From Bacteroidia bacterium (GTDB lineage: Bacteria > Bacteroidota > Bacteroidia > Cytophagales > Flammeovirgaceae): a stretch of 56,588 bases of DNA. The translations under genes and the position numbers were made by a program. Position 1 is the first letter of the stretch, and every line of letters starts with the position of its first letter. A model generated the notes under the pieces. That model searched no databases, was not told the DNA's origin, and saw only the letters and a program-made list of their open reading frames with translations. Of this stretch, positions 53,888-56,588 are shown piece by piece. The stretch lies in NCBI GenBank assembly GCA_030425505.1, contig JAUIAB010000020.1, forward strand, positions 1 through 56,588, written 5' to 3'.

Positions 53888-56218
53888 CTATTTATTAACT
53901 CTCTGCAAACTTTTCTCATACCCTTCCTTTTTAACCTTGAAAAGAAATACACTATTCCCTCCTTTTACGGGAATGATTTCATCAAAAGAAGGAAGTTTAT
54001 ATGTAGTACCGTGAATATCATCTAAACCTTTAAGACCATTATTATAACTAACAACCCACCCATTCCCTAAATCCTCTACATCTTCATACTTAGGGTAAAT
54101 ACCCACCAAACCATCATTTGAGTAAACACCAACATCCAATTGGGTTTTTACCTTCCAATTATTAAACCTGTTTTTCTCAATAAAATCATATTTAAAAGAT
54201 AAGATTACTTCACCTTTTTTATCTATCACACCAAACTTCCCATTCTTTTTTACTATTGCCTTGCTATCTTTTCCAAAAAAGGAAGCACTTTCATACTTAG
54301 GTTGAATAACTATGCGATTAAACTCATTAATAATACCCCATAACCCTCCTAATTTCACAAAAGCACACCCTTCAGAAAAGACAACAGCACTATCATACCT
54401 TGGGGGAACTGTCCACCTTCCCAAATAGTCGACATAACCAAACTTACCACTTTGATCTTTTGCTACAGCCAAACCATTTTCCCCAAAGCCATAAACCATA
54501 CTCAAGTTATCAAATACGTCTGGTTTTGGAGAAGTTTTTTTGTCAAAGGGAGCAAAAAACTGATGATTACCTAAGTAACCTAATCCAATACTTTTGTCAA
54601 AATCTATAGAAACAGAGTCATAGATAGGTAGTAGCAAAAGATGTCCAAATGGGCTCAATAGACCTTTTTTTTCTGCTTTCAAAACTTCAAATAATCCATT
54701 TTCTGTTACAAAATATTCGTTTTCCTCATCTCGGTATAGCTCAAACCCTTTTTCATCAACCGTACCCCAATCGCCATCATTTTCAAATAAGAAAACATTA
54801 CTATTCAACAATATCACAGTATCTAAAACAGGGGATATTATCCACTCTAAGTCCTGATTTAGCACCCCAAAAAAACCTTCATATTTAGCTATAGCCCTTT
54901 TATTCTTAAAAGGAGTAGCCCATTGAAAATCAACCTCTTTTACTTTTTTAAATCGTTCATTCACAAAAAAATAGCCTTGCCCTTTTTCTGATAAAAGAGG
55001 AAACTCAAAACCCTTACTAGAATGTAAAGAAATATTATTCAATAGGTTGCCATCAAAATCATAAGCAAAAACCTCAGTTTTTAAGGCCTTAGCAAGAATA
55101 AAGTCGCCAACTAAAGAAATAGCAGAATATTTAGCTGGAATAACCACCTTGCCATCTAAGCGAGCCAATCCAAACTTGCCTTTCTCTTCAAATATTAAAC
55201 AATCATCATGAAAAAGCTCTAGATGAGTGACACCTTCAAAAAAACCAACCTGGCCTAATGAATCGACGACATAGATTCCCTTATCATCATAAATAGTAAA
55301 AAAACCAGGTTTAAGGAAGCTAACACTGTCACCCCAAAAAAAGCCCTTCGTGCCAGTAGTCAAATCTTCATAAGTCCATTTATCAAAAGGAGTCACCTCA
55401 ACGGATAACGCATTATCCAGAAGGCGAACACACTTATTTTCAAAAGGGATCACATCATCGCCATTTTCATCAATCAGACCTGATAAATAATGCTTAAAAG
55501 CTACAGCATAGCCTTCACTCGAAAAATTACGGATACTATCTAAGGTATGTGGATATACTTCCGAACCATCCGCTGAAAAAATAGCATAATTGCCCTTATG
55601 GTTTTTAACAGCAAACCTGTCTTGTCCTAAGTAAACAACCTCCTTATATAAGCAGGGGATTTTCTCTTCACCATTACTTTTTACTAACCCCCACTTCATA
55701 TTTTTTTGGACTAAAGCAAAGCTCTTTAACCCTGATGGCAAAATCTCATCATACATCTTTCCCCCAACTTTTCTACCTTTTGAGTTAATCAAAAACCAAC
55801 TTCGACCTTTTAAAACAGCAAAAGCCTCTTCATCTACAACTAAAGCAGAGTCATATAAGGGCTCAGTAACCTGTTTTCCCTTCAAAGATAAAACTCCCCA
55901 TTTAGAGCCTTTTCGGTAAAGAGTAAAACCCGATGATAAATTATTATCTAAAAAAGTTATTTCATCATAAAAAACTCCTTTTCTAAACTTCCCCTTTTCA
56001 TCAATAATAGAAAACCCTTTAGCTATTTCTACTACAGCATTTCCATTAAAGAATGGGTAGGCTTTACTAAAAATGGGTTTGATACTAAAACTTTCAGAAA
56101 GCTCTTTCTTGTATCCCCACATACCTGAAGCGGAATCCATGACAGGAGACAACCCTCCTTTTTGACTAAAAGCAGTAGAATAAAATAAAATAAAAAGTAG
56201 TAGTAGAGTAAACTTCAT
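53888..56218 (-). CDS. WG-repeat exported protein
   Basis: 776 residues. Signal peptide MKFTLLLLFILFYSTAFSQ, then about fifteen to twenty WG repeats of roughly 30-50 residues. Clear units are SKWGVLSLKGKQVTEPLYDS, MKWGLVKSNGEEKIPCLYKE, KFGLARLDGKVVIPAKYSA, GLWGIINEFNRIVIQPKYES and KFGVIDKKGEVILSFKYDF. The repeats form beta units of unknown role, found in cell-surface and toxin-associated proteins. No T9SS sorting domain is visible at the C terminus. A -7 box lies 37 bp upstream of its ATG, next to repeat copy D. Confidence 0.88.
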   Translation of the reverse strand: MKFTLLLLFILFYSTAFSQKGGLSPVMDSASGMWGYKKELSESFSIKPIFSKAYPFFNGNAVVEIAKGFSIIDEKGKFRKGVFYDEITFLDNNLSSGFTLYRKGSKWGVLSLKGKQVTEPLYDSALVVDEEAFAVLKGRSWFLINSKGRKVGGKMYDEILPSGLKSFALVQKNMKWGLVKSNGEEKIPCLYKEVVYLGQDRFAVKNHKGNYAIFSADGSEVYPHTLDSIRNFSSEGYAVAFKHYLSGLIDENGDDVIPFENKCVRLLDNALSVEVTPFDKWTYEDLTTGTKGFFWGDSVSFLKPGFFTIYDDKGIYVVDSLGQVGFFEGVTHLELFHDDCLIFEEKGKFGLARLDGKVVIPAKYSAISLVGDFILAKALKTEVFAYDFDGNLLNNISLHSSKGFEFPLLSEKGQGYFFVNERFKKVKEVDFQWATPFKNKRAIAKYEGFFGVLNQDLEWIISPVLDTVILLNSNVFLFENDGDWGTVDEKGFELYRDEENEYFVTENGLFEVLKAEKKGLLSPFGHLLLLPIYDSVSIDFDKSIGLGYLGNHQFFAPFDKKTSPKPDVFDNLSMVYGFGENGLAVAKDQSGKFGYVDYLGRWTVPPRYDSAVVFSEGCAFVKLGGLWGIINEFNRIVIQPKYESASFFGKDSKAIVKKNGKFGVIDKKGEVILSFKYDFIEKNRFNNWKVKTQLDVGVYSNDGLVGIYPKYEDVEDLGNGWVVSYNNGLKGLDDIHGTTYKLPSFDEIIPVKGGNSVFLFKVKKEGYEKSLQRVNK

Positions 56219-56254
56219 CGGTAAAAGAATGCAAAAATCTTTTCAGCATACAAA

Positions 56255-56262
56255 CAAAAATA
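56255..56262 (-). promoter_or_regulatory. Candidate -7 promoter element for the WG-repeat gene
   Basis: The minus strand reads TATTTTTG (TAnnTTTG), 37 bases before the WG-protein ATG. The -33 side falls at the end of repeat copy D and has no TTG at the ideal spacing. Confidence 0.4.
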
Positions 56263-56278
56263 GCAAGAAAGATAGGTT

Positions 56279-56383
56279 AAAGGGCACCCTTGCGCAAGGC
56301 TCATCTGGCGGGTCGAGCTATTCAGCCCACAAAATCCATTTCGATCTCGCCCAGCGCCTCCAATCCTAGGGTGCTGATCATGC
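56279..56383 (-). repeat. Dispersed structured repeat, copy D (full length)
   Basis: On the minus strand this ~105-bp element begins GCATGATCAGCACCCTA and ends AAGGGTGCCCT, like copy B with the same spacing. Outer arms AGGGTGC 56368-56374 and GCACCCT 56284-56290 pair perfectly (7 bp). Inner arms CTCGCCC 56346-56352 and GGGTCGAG 56310-56317 pair with one bulge; these bases differ completely from those in B/C, yet pairing is kept. More GC-rich than the surrounding DNA. It lies directly upstream of the WG-repeat promoter. Confidence 0.65.
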
Positions 56384-56417
56384 TCTAGAGGCATGATTAT
56401 ATTTAAAAGACTAGGAT

Positions 56418-56440
56418 AGCGCTCGTTTGAAACGAGTGCT
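56418..56440. repeat. REP-like palindrome
   Basis: AGCGCTCGTTT (56418-56428) and AAACGAGTGCT (56430-56440) form an 11-bp inverted repeat with one mismatch around a single central G. Sequences of the form GCnCTCGTTT-GAAACGAGnGC are often seen as dispersed palindromes in Bacteroidota genomes. No REP-associated transposase is in the window. Confidence 0.5.
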
Positions 56441-56588
56441 TACATTGGTAGATACTGCGACTGGTAAACTTTTTGTGTATAACCATTTGATTTTCAGTAT
56501 TGTATCTTATATATGTACAAATTTCAAAAAAAGTTATAAAAATATTGTGATATAGTTTGGAGAATATAGAAATAGTTGGCACTTTTGC

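Larger units (their letters stand above)
56219..56588. other. Non-coding right end of the window
   Basis: 370 bases without a supported gene. They hold the WG-gene -7 box, repeat copy D, the REP-like palindrome and about 140 AT-rich bases to the edge. No reading frame, tRNA or terminator was recognised in 56441-56588; a promoter for a gene beyond the edge is possible. Confidence 0.5.

Noticed and set aside
56568-56588. Sigma-54-like promoter TTGGCAC...TTGC at the right edge
   Set aside because: Spacing between TGGCAC and TTGC is two bases instead of about five, and the sequence is cut by the window edge.
1-56588. CRISPR array or prophage
   Set aside because: No regularly spaced repeats, no cas, integrase, capsid or terminase genes were seen on either strand.

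Overview
The window is about 56.6 kb of AT-rich chromosome from a member of the Bacteroidota, most likely the order Cytophagales. The signs are a PorQ protein of the type IX secretion system (T9SS), a secreted protein with a T9SS C-terminal sorting domain, a SusC/RagA-type TonB-dependent receptor, a CruF-type carotenoid hydratase, WG-repeat, DUF3667 and GAF-SpoIIE proteins, a lack of Shine-Dalgarno sequences, and promoters of the Bacteroidota form TTG-N19-TAnnTTTG (clearest upstream of nhaD). Most of the window is housekeeping. No phage, CRISPR array, rRNA or tRNA was seen. The only transposase is the 3' part of an IS1380-family gene cut by the left edge.

Layout. 1-508: transposase remnant and one copy of a dispersed repeat. 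509-2944: porQ-hslU. 2945-3320: a non-coding stretch with a leader-like mini-ORF and a terminator hairpin, then a tandem fusion of two D-Ala-D-Ala ligase modules (to 6008). 6020-6639: ccmD-ccmE. 6740-8093: cruF, converging on rpmH - small ORF - rnpA. 8116-13918: a PpiD/SurA-like foldase and a giant NtrY-like sensor kinase. 14032-18476: small redox-type membrane protein, response regulator, rhodanese, ung, miaE, xseA and an HNH protein. 18554-26221: a DUF218 (YdcF/ElyC) protein, an ion antiporter, an amino-acid dehydrogenase, lpxB, a lipoprotein, a PTPS/QueD protein and nhaD. 26494-34784: truA, a four-GAF SpoIIE phosphatase, an SH3-domain lipoprotein, hisS-DUF72 and a membrane protein. 34983-41771: an Acg-type nitroreductase, an extended SDR, a ccoI-type copper ATPase, DUF3667 and a zinc-ribbon protein. 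41873-48074: TonB receptor, aroK, asnB and the T9SS cargo protein. 48094-56218: a GT9 glycosyltransferase, recX, a succinate-semialdehyde dehydrogenase, a NUDIX protein, a 42-residue membrane microprotein coupled to an SSS symporter, and a WG-repeat protein.

How the genes connect. PorQ belongs to the machine that would export and anchor the 47-kb sorting-domain protein. LpxB and the GT9 enzyme make outer-membrane glycolipid. The PpiD-like protein supports envelope folding. CcmD/CcmE and the CcoI-like pump point to cytochrome c and copper-oxidase maturation. Two Na+/H+ antiporters and an Na+/solute symporter suggest a sodium-based, probably marine, lifestyle.

The most unusual content is non-coding. 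There are four copies (A-D) of a roughly 75-110 bp dispersed element whose paired arms differ between copies but stay complementary. A second, roughly 85-90 bp repeat occurs twice, each time directly against a start codon. A TonB receptor is bracketed by an exact 17-bp direct repeat whose right copy would rebuild a tight zinc-ribbon/aroK junction. There is also a possible attenuator ahead of the double ligase, and an rnpA with no canonical start codon at its expected N terminus.
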